64,000 nt of DNA from Fischerella sp. PCC 9605 (GCF_000517105.1 NZ_KI912149.1:1203946-1267945), one strand, 5' to 3'; positions 17,815 through 27,471 are shown, counted from the first letter of the stretch. Made by a program: numbers and translations. Notes: generated by a model from the letters alone, not told the origin.

Positions 17815-20274
17815 CTATGCAGTATACAATGATTGAGATAAACTAACAACACCATTACTAACAATTACTTCATGCTTCTCAGCTATTGGAATAACATCAG
17901 ATATACCAATCACAGGCAGTAAATGATCATATAAACTCATTGCTTGCAAACAACTATTAATAGAACTAACAGCTTGATTATAAGTCGCAATTTTTTGCTC
18001 TACCTCACTCAACAATCGCTGATTATTAACAATCTTTTCCTCAGCTTCTTGTTGTAATGTTTTTTCTAAATAAGCACGTGCCTGGGAATACTGCTGCAAA
18101 ATTTCATCTGCTTGTTTATCTGCCATCAGTAATAACTGGGTTTTGAGAGTTTGGTTGATGGTTTGACGAAAAGTTTTGCGGATGGTTTGGGAAACTTTCG
18201 GTTCAAAATCTAACTTTAACAACTGCCTAATTGCAGGTTCTGCTTCTACTATGCTTTCGCAGTCGTAAGCTTGGGAGGTTTGCTGCAATATTTGCCGAAA
18301 TTGATATATAGAAAAAGTCCCTTCATCATAAAATCTGGGACTTTCTCGAACAAAGCGATCGCACTCTACCCGCGCCTCATTCACCAAACTCAGTGAAACT
18401 ACTTTTTCTAGCGCTTGCAACTCTTGCTCAATCCCGCCATCGTTACCCAACAAGCGATACAATTGGCGATAGTAATCTGACTTGCAAATCTTCTCAATCA
18501 AACGCTGGAAGAAATTTGCAACTACTTCCTGGCAAGACTCGACTAAAATATCTTCTAACTGATTCGCTAAATAATAAAGCGCCTCTACTAAAATGGCAAT
18601 TAAAGGTGCAGTCGCATTGCGGGAATGACTCAAAGTTGCACGGCTATAAGCATTAGCAACAGAAAAGGTGTTTAGCAACTCATCCAAACGGCTAATCATC
18701 CTTGATTTTAGATCGCGAAAATCTGCCTCAAAATATTCACTTCCGTTTGTTACTACTTTGTTAACTTCTTCAGTAATGTGCAGACGAAAATCGTTACCTA
18801 CTTGCTGTAGTTGCTGGTTGAGGCGTTGTAACTCCTGCGCTTTCATTGCCTCGATTTGGCGGGGTTGACTGTCTAAATTTCGTTGTAATACCTGATAGTT
18901 TTTCTTGAGTTGAATGCAAATATCTTCTAAATCATTAGCGAGATTTTTAAATAATTGCGGACGCTTTTCTTCAGTAAGATAACGGGTAATAGCAGTCCTA
19001 AATTCTTCAATGCCGCTGTCTCGAATTAGCTGGTTAATTAGTGGCATTCCTTGTTCTGCTAAAATCCGCACATAGTTTTCATTTGGAGTTTCATAGCTAT
19101 TAACAGAAATGCGAAACTTACTAGGTAACAACTTACCGGAGTTAGCACAGTAACGCAGAAACTCATTTACAAACTGCGGTGTTTCTTCTCTTTCATCCCA
19201 ACCTTTGACACTCTCGGAAAACACACAGTCTAACCTAAACCGATCGTTGCCACTGGTATTTTTGATTTGACTGCCGTAAAAACCTAGCAAGCCACTGGTT
19301 TTATAAACCCTGCTTGTATCCCGAAACTGGTTGCTAATCAAATCATCCAGACGTTGGTGTAGCTGAGTGTTGTACCAAGTTTCATCAATGCGATTGAAGA
19401 CGTAGAAAACGCGATCGCGTATTCCCCCATTTTCCTGCATCATCTCTAAAAGTTCCGTTTCTTCCTTCGTCATGTCACCCGCTGACGCAGGTTTCAGCAC
19501 ACATACCACCACCGAAGTATCCTGATGTTGAATTTTGGCGTAAGTTAGTTGTGCATCCTTCTCTACTGGTGCATCAATTCCTGGAGTGTCTATAATTACA
19601 TTGCCATCCTGCAACAAGGGATGATGGCAATAATATTCAATTCGCTTCAAAACTGCGCTATTGCTACCACGCCGTGCATAACTAGCAGCTTCCTTGAGAT
19701 TGGTAAAGTTAAATTGCTCCATTGAGTATGTGGCATTATTTACCGTGTGGATGTGTTGGCGGTTTGTCACATACCCTTCCAGCAGCAGCATCAATGCCTT
19801 CGCCTGTTTCGCCCGTTCCGATTTACTCTCGCCGCCTTCTTGCTGAATAATGGTTTCGCATCCTTGACGCAGCAGATTGATAACTTCCACTTGGTTGATA
19901 TTGGCTATTGTTGTAAATCCTAACTGCTGACATAGAGAAACCGCTTGTTCTCGAATTTCCGCTTCACTCAAAAATGTTAAAACAACTCGTTCTTGATCTG
20001 GTTGTGCATATTCAATTTTGCATTCTGTGCCTGTAGCGTGTCCCTCTGCACTATACAACAATTCTCTTTCCAGCAATGCATTAATTAGCATTGACTTACC
20101 CGCACTAAACGCACCTGCAAACACAATTTCAAACTTCGGAGATATTGCTTTACCAAGAGATGTTTGTATTGGTGTAATGTCATGCGATCGCAAAGATGGT
20201 TCTTGCTGTAAAAGTTGTAATAACAACTCGACTTGTTCTTTCAAATTTTGGCATTGGGGCGGCAAAGCTACCAT
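17815..20274 (-). CDS. Bacterial dynamin-like GTPase
   Basis: About 819 residues from the ATG at 20274 (a TTG nine bases upstream extends the frame). G1 is GAFSAGKSMLINALLE (near residues 54-69), G3 is DTPGIDAPVEKDAQ, and G4 is NRIDE. The rest is long helical segments with coiled-coil character, as in the stalk and neck of dynamin-like proteins. Such proteins remodel or fuse membranes; Nostoc punctiforme contains the structurally studied family member BDLP. This one has no clear transmembrane paddle in the visible sequence. It stands alone between AT-rich spacers. Its specific membrane role is unknown. Confidence 0.88.
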   Translation of the reverse strand: MVALPPQCQNLKEQVELLLQLLQQEPSLRSHDITPIQTSLGKAISPKFEIVFAGAFSAGKSMLINALLERELLYSAEGHATGTECKIEYAQPDQERVVLTFLSEAEIREQAVSLCQQLGFTTIANINQVEVINLLRQGCETIIQQEGGESKSERAKQAKALMLLLEGYVTNRQHIHTVNNATYSMEQFNFTNLKEAASYARRGSNSAVLKRIEYYCHHPLLQDGNVIIDTPGIDAPVEKDAQLTYAKIQHQDTSVVVCVLKPASAGDMTKEETELLEMMQENGGIRDRVFYVFNRIDETWYNTQLHQRLDDLISNQFRDTSRVYKTSGLLGFYGSQIKNTSGNDRFRLDCVFSESVKGWDEREETPQFVNEFLRYCANSGKLLPSKFRISVNSYETPNENYVRILAEQGMPLINQLIRDSGIEEFRTAITRYLTEEKRPQLFKNLANDLEDICIQLKKNYQVLQRNLDSQPRQIEAMKAQELQRLNQQLQQVGNDFRLHITEEVNKVVTNGSEYFEADFRDLKSRMISRLDELLNTFSVANAYSRATLSHSRNATAPLIAILVEALYYLANQLEDILVESCQEVVANFFQRLIEKICKSDYYRQLYRLLGNDGGIEQELQALEKVVSLSLVNEARVECDRFVRESPRFYDEGTFSIYQFRQILQQTSQAYDCESIVEAEPAIRQLLKLDFEPKVSQTIRKTFRQTINQTLKTQLLLMADKQADEILQQYSQARAYLEKTLQQEAEEKIVNNQRLLSEVEQKIATYNQAVSSINSCLQAMSLYDHLLPVIGISDVIPIAEKHEVIVSNGVVSLSQSLYTA

Positions 20275-20478
20275 ATAGAGCAATTTATAAATATTACTGT
20301 TAAAGCTTTTACGTATATTTTATGGCTTTTAATTGCTCTATAGCTTCAGTAATCTTACTAAGAAATTTCCAAGATTTTGTCTTACTCAGATGATATGCTT
20401 GTAACTAAAGAATACACTAAATGCAATATTTTTATAAGCAAAATTACTATTAGAAATCAAAAGATTTGTAAAGAACCT

Positions 20479-20886
20479 ATGAATGTTGTTGCTATTAGGC
20501 TCAAACCTAACGAAGATTTAAGACAAACTTTAAAAAACTTCGCACTCAATCAAAATATCAAAGCTGGATTTATCTTAACTGCAATTGGCAGCCTCAAACA
20601 AGCAACTATTCGTTTTGCCAATCAGGAAATTAGTACAGTATTAACCGATAAATTTGAAATACTTTCTCTTAACGGTACAATTGCAAACACAGGCGTTCAT
20701 CTTCACATTGCCATTGCCGATCAACAAGGCAAAACTATCGGCGGACATCTTGATGATGGATGTATTATCTACACAACAGCTGAAATAGTCATTGGGATCG
20801 CAGAAGATTTTACTTTTCTCAGAACCATTGACGAACAAACAGGCTATAAAGAATTAGAAATTATTCCAAATTTACGTCTAACGTGA
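20479..20886 (+). CDS. PPC/DUF296 domain protein
   Basis: 135 residues from the ATG at 20479 (MNVVAIRLKPNEDLRQ); the 34 residues upstream in the same frame look non-coding. The PPC/DUF296 fold is recognisable from the N-terminal RLKPNEDL strand, AGFILTAIGSLKQATIRFA, and HLHIAIADQQGKTIGGHLDDG with the conserved H-x-H and GGHL residues. In plants the domain accompanies AT-hooks; in bacteria it occurs alone, probably as a trimer with a metal or ligand site. Function unknown. The promoter lies within the 200 bp shared with the divergent dynamin-like gene. Confidence 0.85.
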   Translation: MNVVAIRLKPNEDLRQTLKNFALNQNIKAGFILTAIGSLKQATIRFANQEISTVLTDKFEILSLNGTIANTGVHLHIAIADQQGKTIGGHLDDGCIIYTTAEIVIGIAEDFTFLRTIDEQTGYKELEIIPNLRLT

Positions 20887-21195
20887 ATTTAATAAGGTTG
20901 GTAATCGGTAATAGGTAAATGAAAGCAAAAGCTGCTGCATACTAAGTATCCCAATTTTGCCAATGATGAAATATATCATTTGGGCTAACAGTACCGCGAC
21001 AGTTAGTGGGATGTTTAATCCTTGACATTGCTTATCGTGCTTGATGACTTGTCAATCCAAGCAATGGTTCTGGATGTAATTCTATCTGTCGGATACTGCA
21101 TGAACATCTTGAGGAAGATGTGGAGCATTCCACAAATTTAGTATCAATCAAATCGGGAGGTCAAAGCAAGCATCCTGGTAAAGGAGACTTATTCA
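20887..21195. other. Intergenic region before the YihY gene
   Basis: About 309 bp without a gene. A small AAATGATGAAATATATCATTT-like dyad lies near 20960. A good ribosome site (AAAGGAG) ends the stretch ahead of 21196. Nothing else is assignable. Confidence 0.5.
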
Positions 21196-22209
21196 ATGAA
21201 TTTAAAAGCGGTTTGGGGACTGTTCCAAGAAACATTTAGTGAATGGCAAAAAGATAAAGCGTCGCGGTTGGCGGCTGCATTAGCTTATTACACGATTTTT
21301 TCTATTGCTCCATTGCTGATTATTGTAATTGCGATCGCCGGTGCGGTATTTGGGGAAGCAGCGGCAAGTAACGCAATTTTCAACCAACTTCAAGGTTTAA
21401 TTGGCCCTGAAGGCGCAAAAGTTATTCAAAATGCAATTGCAAATGCTAGCCGGCCGCAAGCAGGGACTATCGCTTCACTTATTAGTATTGTTGTTTTGAT
21501 TTTTGGTGCTACTGGTTTATTCACAGAGTTACAAGATGCTCTCAATACTATTTGGGAAGTGCAACCCAAACCAGGAAAAGCCATGAAAAACATGGTTCGC
21601 CAACGCTTTTTATCGTTTGCGATGATTCTGGCGATTGGCTTTTTATTGCTAGTATCCCTGGTGATTAGTACGGTACTGGCAGCGCTGATTAACTATTTTC
21701 AAAATCTATTACCAGGTGTTGATTTTCTTTGGCAGTTTGTCAACTTTTTCCTTGGTTTTGCCATTACCACGGTGCTATTCGGGTTAATTTTCAAGGTTTT
21801 GCCGGATGCCAAAATTACTTGGAAAGATGTTTTAATTGGAGCTGCGATTACCTCGTTGTTGTTCTCCATCGGTAGGTATGCACTGGGACATTATCTGGGT
21901 AATGCTACTTTTGGCTCTACCTACGGAGCAGCTGGTTCAATAGTGGTTATCCTTGTTTGGGTTTATTATGCTGCTCAGATATTATTTTTCGGAGCAGAAT
22001 TTACCCAAGTTTATGCTCGCAGATACGGTTCTCGTATTGTCCCAGCTGATTATGCCATGCCTTTGAGTGAGAGCGATCGCCTGCAACAAGGAATGAAAGC
22101 AAATAGCACCACCAATACTCAAACATCTTCCTCCGAATCGATCGCTAGCTCTCTGCGGCGCTTTGCTGGTGCTAAACGCTTAAAAAGGAAACCAAAAAAT
22201 CGCCGCTAA
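21196..22209 (+). CDS. YihY/virulence factor BrkB family membrane protein (UPF0761)
   Basis: 337 residues. The N-terminus (KDKASRLAAALAYYTIFSIAPLLIIVIAIAG region) is diagnostic of the YihY family; about six membrane spans run to residue 275 with GSTYGAAGSIVVILVWVYYAAQILFFG near the end. A basic C-terminal tail (RRFAGAKRLKRKPKNRR) is cytoplasmic. The AAAGGAG ribosome site supports the start. Family members are polytopic inner-membrane proteins of unsettled function. It is monocistronic by spacing; purB follows after repeat DNA. Confidence 0.9.
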   Translation: MNLKAVWGLFQETFSEWQKDKASRLAAALAYYTIFSIAPLLIIVIAIAGAVFGEAAASNAIFNQLQGLIGPEGAKVIQNAIANASRPQAGTIASLISIVVLIFGATGLFTELQDALNTIWEVQPKPGKAMKNMVRQRFLSFAMILAIGFLLLVSLVISTVLAALINYFQNLLPGVDFLWQFVNFFLGFAITTVLFGLIFKVLPDAKITWKDVLIGAAITSLLFSIGRYALGHYLGNATFGSTYGAAGSIVVILVWVYYAAQILFFGAEFTQVYARRYGSRIVPADYAMPLSESDRLQQGMKANSTTNTQTSSSESIASSLRRFAGAKRLKRKPKNRR

Positions 22210-22349
22210 ACTTCTTGCAGAAGTCAGCCAAAGGGGAAGGGATAACAATTGAGAAACCTTTCTCCATTTCCCTTTAACCTTTTCCCCTACAGAAGGTTGT
22301 TGACCTACAGGCTACAGTACAATATGACGGTTGTACTCTGTGGCGGACT

Positions 22350-23645
22350 GTGATTGAGCGTTATACCTTGCCCGAGATGGGCAATTTGTGGACGGAAGCA
22401 TATAAATTCAAAACCTGGTTGCAAGTAGAAATCGCTGTTTGTGAGGCGCAGGCGGAATTAGGTTACATTCCAGCCGAGGCGGTTGAGGAAATTAAGGCAA
22501 AGGCGAATTTTGACCCCCAAAGGGTATTGGAAATTGAGGCTGAAGTCCGTCACGATGTCATTGCTTTTTTGACAAATGTCAATGAATATGTAGGCGATGC
22601 TGGACGCTACATTCACTTGGGTTTAACCAGTTCCGATGTGTTGGATACAGCTTTAGCATTGCAACTCGTTGCTAGTCTAGATTTATTGTTGCAACATCTG
22701 CAAGCATTAATTGATGCGATTCGTCAAAAGGCCAAAGAACATCGTTACACAGTGATGATCGGACGTTCTCATGGTATTCACGCCGAACCCATCACCTTTG
22801 GTTTTAAGCTAGCGGGATGGTTGGCAGAGGTATTGCGCCATCAAGAACGCCTGCAAATTCTGCGGCGAACTATTGCTGTTGGTAAGATTTCCGGTGCAGT
22901 GGGAACCTATGCCAATATTGAACCGCGTGTGGAAGCGATCGCTTGCCAAAAACTCGGACTCCAACCAGATGCTGCATCGACACAGGTAATATCACGCGAT
23001 CGCCATGCCGATTTCGTGCAACAATTAGCTTTAGTTGCAGCCTCCATAGAACGCTTTGCCGTTGAAATTCGTAACCTGCAAAAAACCGATGTTTTGGAAG
23101 TAGAAGAATTCTTTGCTAAGGGGCAAAAAGGCTCCTCGGCAATGCCCCACAAGCGCAACCCCATCCGTTCTGAAAGACTCACAGGCATGGCCAGAATTAT
23201 TAGAGGTCATGCCGTAGCAGCTTTGGAAAATGTTGCCCTCTGGCATGAGCGGGACATCTCTCACAGTTCTGTAGAACGAGTGATTTTGCCTGATGCTTGC
23301 ATTTTGACGCATTTTATGCTATTGGAGACAACCGACCTAGTGCAGAACCTGCTGGTTTATCCAGAGAACATGGCGCGGAACATGAACGTCTATGGCGGCG
23401 TTGTGTTTAGTCAAAGAGTTCTACTCGCGTTGGTAGAAAAGGGAATTACCCGCGAGGAAGCATATAAAATTGTGCAAGAAAACGCACACACAGCTTGGAA
23501 CCAGCCAGAAGGCAATTTTCGTGACTTGATTAGCAAAGACCCGCGCGTCACCGAAAAATTGTCACCAGCCGAAATCGAAGCATGTTTTGATCCGCAAAAC
23601 CATCTGCGGCATTTAGAACAGGTTTACCAAAGACTAGGAATCTAA
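22350..23645 (+). CDS. purB: Adenylosuccinate lyase
   Basis: 431 residues, starting at GTG 22350 (MIERYTLPEMGNLWTEAYKF, the usual start of this family). The fumarase/aspartase signature GSSAMPHKRNP lies at about 261-271, with GLTSSDVLDTALALQ and GRSHGIHAEPITFG supplying the catalytic and substrate residues. It cleaves SAICAR to AICAR and adenylosuccinate to AMP plus fumarate in purine synthesis. No ATG is available at a sensible position, so GTG is preferred. It is probably transcribed alone; low-complexity repeats flank both sides. Confidence 0.97.
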   Translation: MIERYTLPEMGNLWTEAYKFKTWLQVEIAVCEAQAELGYIPAEAVEEIKAKANFDPQRVLEIEAEVRHDVIAFLTNVNEYVGDAGRYIHLGLTSSDVLDTALALQLVASLDLLLQHLQALIDAIRQKAKEHRYTVMIGRSHGIHAEPITFGFKLAGWLAEVLRHQERLQILRRTIAVGKISGAVGTYANIEPRVEAIACQKLGLQPDAASTQVISRDRHADFVQQLALVAASIERFAVEIRNLQKTDVLEVEEFFAKGQKGSSAMPHKRNPIRSERLTGMARIIRGHAVAALENVALWHERDISHSSVERVILPDACILTHFMLLETTDLVQNLLVYPENMARNMNVYGGVVFSQRVLLALVEKGITREEAYKIVQENAHTAWNQPEGNFRDLISKDPRVTEKLSPAEIEACFDPQNHLRHLEQVYQRLGI

Positions 23646-23988
23646 TACCATTTCACAAAATTCGTAAAAGGGATCGGGGATTAGGAATTGGGTAAAAATA
23701 AGTCAAAAGCATGCCCTCGAGCGCAGCGAAGGGTTAAAAGCTAAAAGTAAAAAGAAAGAATTTTTTCTTTTACCTTTTTACTTTTTACTTTTCCAGTTCC
23801 TTTGCCCCTTGCCCTATGCCCTAATCCCTAGTCCCCAGTCCCTAGCGTGTCCTCCTTGTCTCCCCGCCAAATGTATCAGACTTATAGTGAAACGGTATAA
23901 AATCACTGTGGATTTTTCAGCTATTGAATGCTGCTAATCGTTTAATCTACTACTAAATATATTTCACGTTTGAAACGTTAAAAAATAT
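23646..23988. other. Low-complexity repeat spacer
   Basis: About 343 bp. It holds ggggattagg strings, aaaagtaaaaag / cttttactttt inverted strings around 23745-23790 that can form an A/T hairpin, and ccctaatccctagtcccc strings. The last 100 bp upstream of pfkA are AT-rich and probably contain its promoter. No gene seen. Confidence 0.6.
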
Positions 23989-25068
23989 ATGGGAAAATGC
24001 AAGCGTATTGGCATTCTTACTAGTGGAGGAGATTGCTCTGGTTTGAATGCGGTTATAAGAGCTGTTGTCCATTGTGCTTGTGTCCAAGGTTGGGAAGTAC
24101 TGGGAATTCGTCAAGCAACTCTGGGATTAATGGCGCGTCCACCGCAAGTCACCAAACTGGAAATCGACTTAGTTGATCCGCTACTAACTTCTGGTGGAAC
24201 AATGTTAGGAACCACCAACACAGGCGATCCTTTTGCTTTTCCTATGCCTGATGGCAGTGTATGCGATCGCTCCGAAGAAATTATTGCTGGCTACCATCAA
24301 CTAGGTTTAGATGCTTTGATTGGGATTGGTGGCGATGGTAGCTTGGCTATTTTGCGTCGCTTGGCACAACAAGGCGGTATTAATTTAGTGGGTATTCCCA
24401 AAACGATTGATAATGATATTGGCATTACCGAACATGCCATCGGTTTTGATACGGCAGTTAATATTGCCACAGAAGCACTCGATAGGTTACATTTTACCGC
24501 TGCTTCTCACAGTCGAGTCATGATTTTAGAAGTGATGGGTCGTGATGCCGGACACATTGCCATTGCTGCGGGAATTGCTGGGGGAGCAGATGTGATTTTA
24601 ATTCCAGAAATTCCTTACACGATTGACCACATTTGCTCCCAAATTAAACAGCGCCAAGACAAAGGCAAGAACTATTGTTTAATTATTGTTTCTGAGGCAG
24701 TTCGTACTCAAGACGGTGAAACTCTCACAATGACAAATCGTTTGGGTCAATCTCGATATGGTGGTATTGGTCAATACTTAGCCGACCAAATTAGCGATCG
24801 CACTGGTACGGAAACGCGAGTCACAGTGTTAGGACACATCCAACGGGGTGGAACTGCTTCACCACTAGATCGACTCGTAGCTGCTGCCTTTGGTGTAGCA
24901 GCGGTAAATCTCATCGCCGAAGCTAAATATGACTACATGGTGACATGGCAAAATCGCCAGGTTGTCAGTGTGCCAATTGCTGAGGCGATCGCTCAGTATA
25001 GAGCTGTTAACCCAGAGGATACTTTAGTCAAAACTGCGCGTGGTTTGGGTATTTATTTGGGAGATTGA
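23989..25068 (+). CDS. pfkA: 6-phosphofructokinase
   Basis: 359 residues, the length of the larger bacterial PFK-A group. Nucleotide and substrate motifs are TSGGDCSGLNAVIRAVV at the N-terminus, GIGGDGSLAI (Gly at the position that favours ATP over pyrophosphate), IPKTIDNDI with the catalytic Asp, and MGRDAGHIA. It phosphorylates fructose 6-phosphate in glycolysis. The PKTIDND form is that of the non-E. coli subgroup, so the classical allosteric behaviour should not be assumed. It stands alone, with repeat DNA upstream. Confidence 0.95.
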   Translation: MGKCKRIGILTSGGDCSGLNAVIRAVVHCACVQGWEVLGIRQATLGLMARPPQVTKLEIDLVDPLLTSGGTMLGTTNTGDPFAFPMPDGSVCDRSEEIIAGYHQLGLDALIGIGGDGSLAILRRLAQQGGINLVGIPKTIDNDIGITEHAIGFDTAVNIATEALDRLHFTAASHSRVMILEVMGRDAGHIAIAAGIAGGADVILIPEIPYTIDHICSQIKQRQDKGKNYCLIIVSEAVRTQDGETLTMTNRLGQSRYGGIGQYLADQISDRTGTETRVTVLGHIQRGGTASPLDRLVAAAFGVAAVNLIAEAKYDYMVTWQNRQVVSVPIAEAIAQYRAVNPEDTLVKTARGLGIYLGD

Positions 25069-25432
25069 CATTTGTAAAGTTGTTGCACTGCAACATCCCT
25101 ACTGTTGACAGATGTTTGACAATCACCAAACCCGGAGGAAAGAGGGACTCTAAGCTCAGTATCAACAAAAACTAAAGCAATGTCATAGTTTTAAGTAACA
25201 ATTGATACTTAAAAACTCTTTAGGTTAGCCCTTGAAAGCGAAAAAAGTACCCTCCAAGGGTACTGTGTATTCTTGAAACCCCTCATAAAATAGGCTCATG
25301 CATGTGTGAAGAGACTGAGGGGGCATAAAATCGGAACTTTACATCTGCGCTTGGAGTTTCATGGCAAGCTCTCTGGTATTAGGCCTAGTTCTAAATTTTC
25401 ATCTACCAACAAAAAATCAGAGGAGATGGCTT
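25069..25432. other. Spacer with a short hairpin
   Basis: A perfect 8-bp stem AGTACCCT / AGGGTACT with CCA loop lies at 25246-25264, without a clear T-run. An AGAGGAGA ribosome site just upstream of 25433 marks the next gene. No gene seen in the rest. Confidence 0.5.
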
Positions 25433-25624
25433 ATGGCTGAAGAGTGGCAATGTACGTGCAAGAAAGTAGAGCCAAAGAAACCTGAACCTGAACAGAAGCC
25501 CGATAACAGCATATTTTTGATACTTCTCGCATTCCTTGCGGTTCTCGGTCTTGGCGGTCTCGGTTACGAAAAAGCAAGCCACCTAAACTCACATACCCAT
25601 CCACCTCACAGGAGCGAAAATTGA
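25433..25624 (+). CDS. Small single-span membrane protein
   Basis: 63 residues from the ATG at 25433 (MAEEWQCTCKKVEPKKPEPE), preferred over 25361 because of the AGAGGAGATGG ribosome site. A Pro/Lys/Glu-rich N-terminus with a CTC motif is followed by one hydrophobic span (SIFLILLAFLAVLGLGGLGY) and a His-rich tail. I do not recognise it. Small size and low complexity make the call moderate. Confidence 0.5.
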   Translation: MAEEWQCTCKKVEPKKPEPEQKPDNSIFLILLAFLAVLGLGGLGYEKASHLNSHTHPPHRSEN

Positions 25625-25787
25625 AAGACGAGGCGCGCCGGAATTATTTATGGACAGAGTATAATAAAATTTGCCCGATCGAGAGCACTTTGCGATCGCA
25701 CGCTCGCAAAGCGCAAAAACTCTGCCAAACTCTCATTCAGTCAGGAATTCGCGTCCACTTTATTATTTAACCTTCCTTGCGGGAAGT

Positions 25788-25815
25788 CCCCAGGTTCCGT
25801 AAACTACACCTGGGG
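25788..25815. repeat. Hairpin of an IS200/IS605 end
   Basis: CCCCAGGT / ACCTGGGG stem, 23 bp past the stop of the TnpA remnant. IS200/IS605 elements carry subterminal hairpins in this position, which supports the remnant call. Confidence 0.55.
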
Positions 25816-25837
25816 ATGAATCTTGGGCAGAATCTAA

Positions 25838-25990
25838 TCAACTAGGCAGAGAGTCTTGCTGCTTGATATATTTCTTCAGCACATCAAGCGATACTCCGCC
25901 ACTAGAATTCACAAAATATGAGCTTGACCAAAAAACAGGCTTCCAATAGTGTTTGTCAATGTGTGATTTGAACTCCTTGCAGAAGAAACG
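25838..25990 (-). pseudogene. IS200/IS605 TnpA C-terminal remnant
   Basis: The minus-strand translation KEFKSHIDKHYWKPVFWSS, then SYFVNSSGGVSLDVLKKYI, matches the end of Y1 transposases (the FW-S-YFV and V-Y-I pattern). Only about 50 codons remain; a stop lies upstream in frame and the HUH motif is missing. It is a dead fragment. Confidence 0.75.
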
Positions 25991-26053
25991 TCAGAAACCT
26001 CGCACGTAGCGGCTATCGGAGTGCGTAGGTAGTTCATTGGAACTCGACTGAGT

Positions 26054-26470
26054 TTACCTAAATACAATTACTGGGAAATTCCAGTCAAAGTAATGCCCGG
26101 ATATCCCAACACTGCGATCTCTCAAACCAAAAGCATCAGTAGTATATATACTGAAAAATAGATAGTTTTCGCGACGAATATAACCGCTCAGCGCTCGTGC
26201 GGAGAAATTGTACGGGAAATTCGATAAGAATGCACAAGACAACTGTGTTTCTGGCTTAAGAGATTTTTGCTTGCATGTTGTCTGCTTCAATTTCCACACA
26301 ACGTATTCTTCATAGCCTTTTTGAGAAGGATTGGTGAGTGCAAGAAATAAAGGAATCAGTAGCAAACCGATGATAGGAAGAATTCGTACGGACGGTTTGT
26401 GCAAAGGCGCTTGCTGAGGTAGCGGATGATTCAAATCCAAGGAGGTTGAGTATTGTTCCTTAGTGTTCAT
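26054..26470 (-). CDS. DUF4359-like membrane-anchored protein
   Basis: 138 residues from the ATG at 26470. One hydrophobic anchor lies near residues 30-50, followed by LTNPSQKGYEEYVVWKLKQT, the conserved start of DUF4359 domains, then a Cys pair and aromatic-rich strands (YLFFSIYTT). An earlier in-frame start at 26515 is less likely: the ATG at 26470 overlaps the last codon (ATGA) of the decayed reading frame upstream, which looks like former translational coupling. The domain probably faces the periplasm; function unknown. Confidence 0.65.
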   Translation of the reverse strand: MNTKEQYSTSLDLNHPLPQQAPLHKPSVRILPIIGLLLIPLFLALTNPSQKGYEEYVVWKLKQTTCKQKSLKPETQLSCAFLSNFPYNFSARALSGYIRRENYLFFSIYTTDAFGLRDRSVGISGHYFDWNFPVIVFR

Positions 26471-27240
26471 AATGACCACTCCATTGCTTCTGGAACGGAA
26501 TTTTGTTGCCACCATTCGAGTTGCTGTCGTAGCAAAGTGGCTACCTCGTCATCAAAAAAACTGGGTTACTGCCTAGACGGATCGGGTTGACACCGTTTTC
26601 GGTATCGCAACTGTCTTTCAACTAGATAAACTCGTGACTTTCGCGATCGCCCTTGAGAGAAAACTTATTGGTTTACTGATAGTAGGTTTGTAAGTCTGAG
26701 GCATTACGCAGCAAACTAATCCATTAAAACAGCAACTTGCTCTACATCTTGCAGGAATTAATTGCGGAGGGCGATCGTGGTTGTTTCTGCTTGTTGAGTC
26801 TGTGTTACCAATTGCTCCACAGCTACTTATAGCTGCGTCAATGTTTTCAAAACGGCATTGTGTATCTTGTGCCAAAGCCAGGCACGCAACAGTTGCTTCA
26901 AGTAGTTCAGGTATTGCCAATCAGCTTTTTCAATATCGAAAGTGATTGTTAAACTGTGTTTTTGCCATTGACAAGGTTATCTAGCCAAGAGCGCTGCTGG
27001 TGCAGAAGCTGCTGGAGATTGGGAATAGTTTGTGTTTTAAAGTTATTAACATTTGCTTGCTGTTGAGCTAATTTCCACTCAAATTGGGGCAAGTCTTTAG
27101 CCGCTTCAGTAGCAATGGACTCTAGTACATCTCGCAGTTTTCCCAGAAACTGCCGAGCAGCTGTTAAATTTTTAGTCTGCACTAACTCCAGTATAATCTG
27201 TTCTATTTCTAATCTTTCGATTAAAAGGGCGATCGGGATA
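26467..27240 (-). pseudogene. Decayed coiled-coil protein gene
   Basis: From 27240 leftwards the minus strand reads as helical, Gln/Leu-rich protein (LVQTKNLTAARQFLGKLRD, WKLAQQQANVNNF, LHQQRSWLDNLVNG). After a frameshift near 26950 it continues (VEQLVTQTQQAETTTIALRN, FLQDVEQVAVLMD, DDEVATLLRQQLEWWQQN) to a TGA that overlaps the next gene. At least six in-frame TAA/TAG codons interrupt it, several at places where Gln would fit. It is a pseudogene; the original function is unknown. Confidence 0.6.
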
Positions 27241-27471
27241 CTGCCTGAACCAAAACAGCAAGAAACGATCAACAAAATGATTGGAGAAAATTTATTGAAT
27301 TTTGAAATAGTCACAACTGGAAGTGTGTGGCGAAGTAAATGCAATATCCATGAAAGATTTGCAGCATCTATTGTGACTAAATTTCCTTCTACAAAAGTTA
27401 TTGTACCAAGATATGAACCTGCTTATGGTGCGAGTTTGTTGGCTTTGAAGAGGTTAGCAGGGGAATGGTAA
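27241..27471 (+). pseudogene. C-terminal fragment of a BadF/BcrA-type ATPase (sugar-kinase-like)
   Basis: In frame with the ORF ending at 27471, the sequence after about 27241 (PKQQETINKM, IVTTGSVWRS, KVIVPRYEPAYGASLLALK) resembles the C-terminus of BadF/BadG/BcrA/BcrD ATPases, the group that includes N-acetylglucosamine kinase. The N-terminal ATPase lobe is absent; upstream the same strand is antisense to the coiled-coil pseudogene. The junction near 27240 marks a deletion or rearrangement. Confidence 0.5.

Noticed and set aside
26618-26920. 100-codon minus-strand ORF as a gene
   Set aside because: The neighbouring frame gives a better coiled-coil sequence broken by stops, so the ORF is a shadow within a pseudogene.
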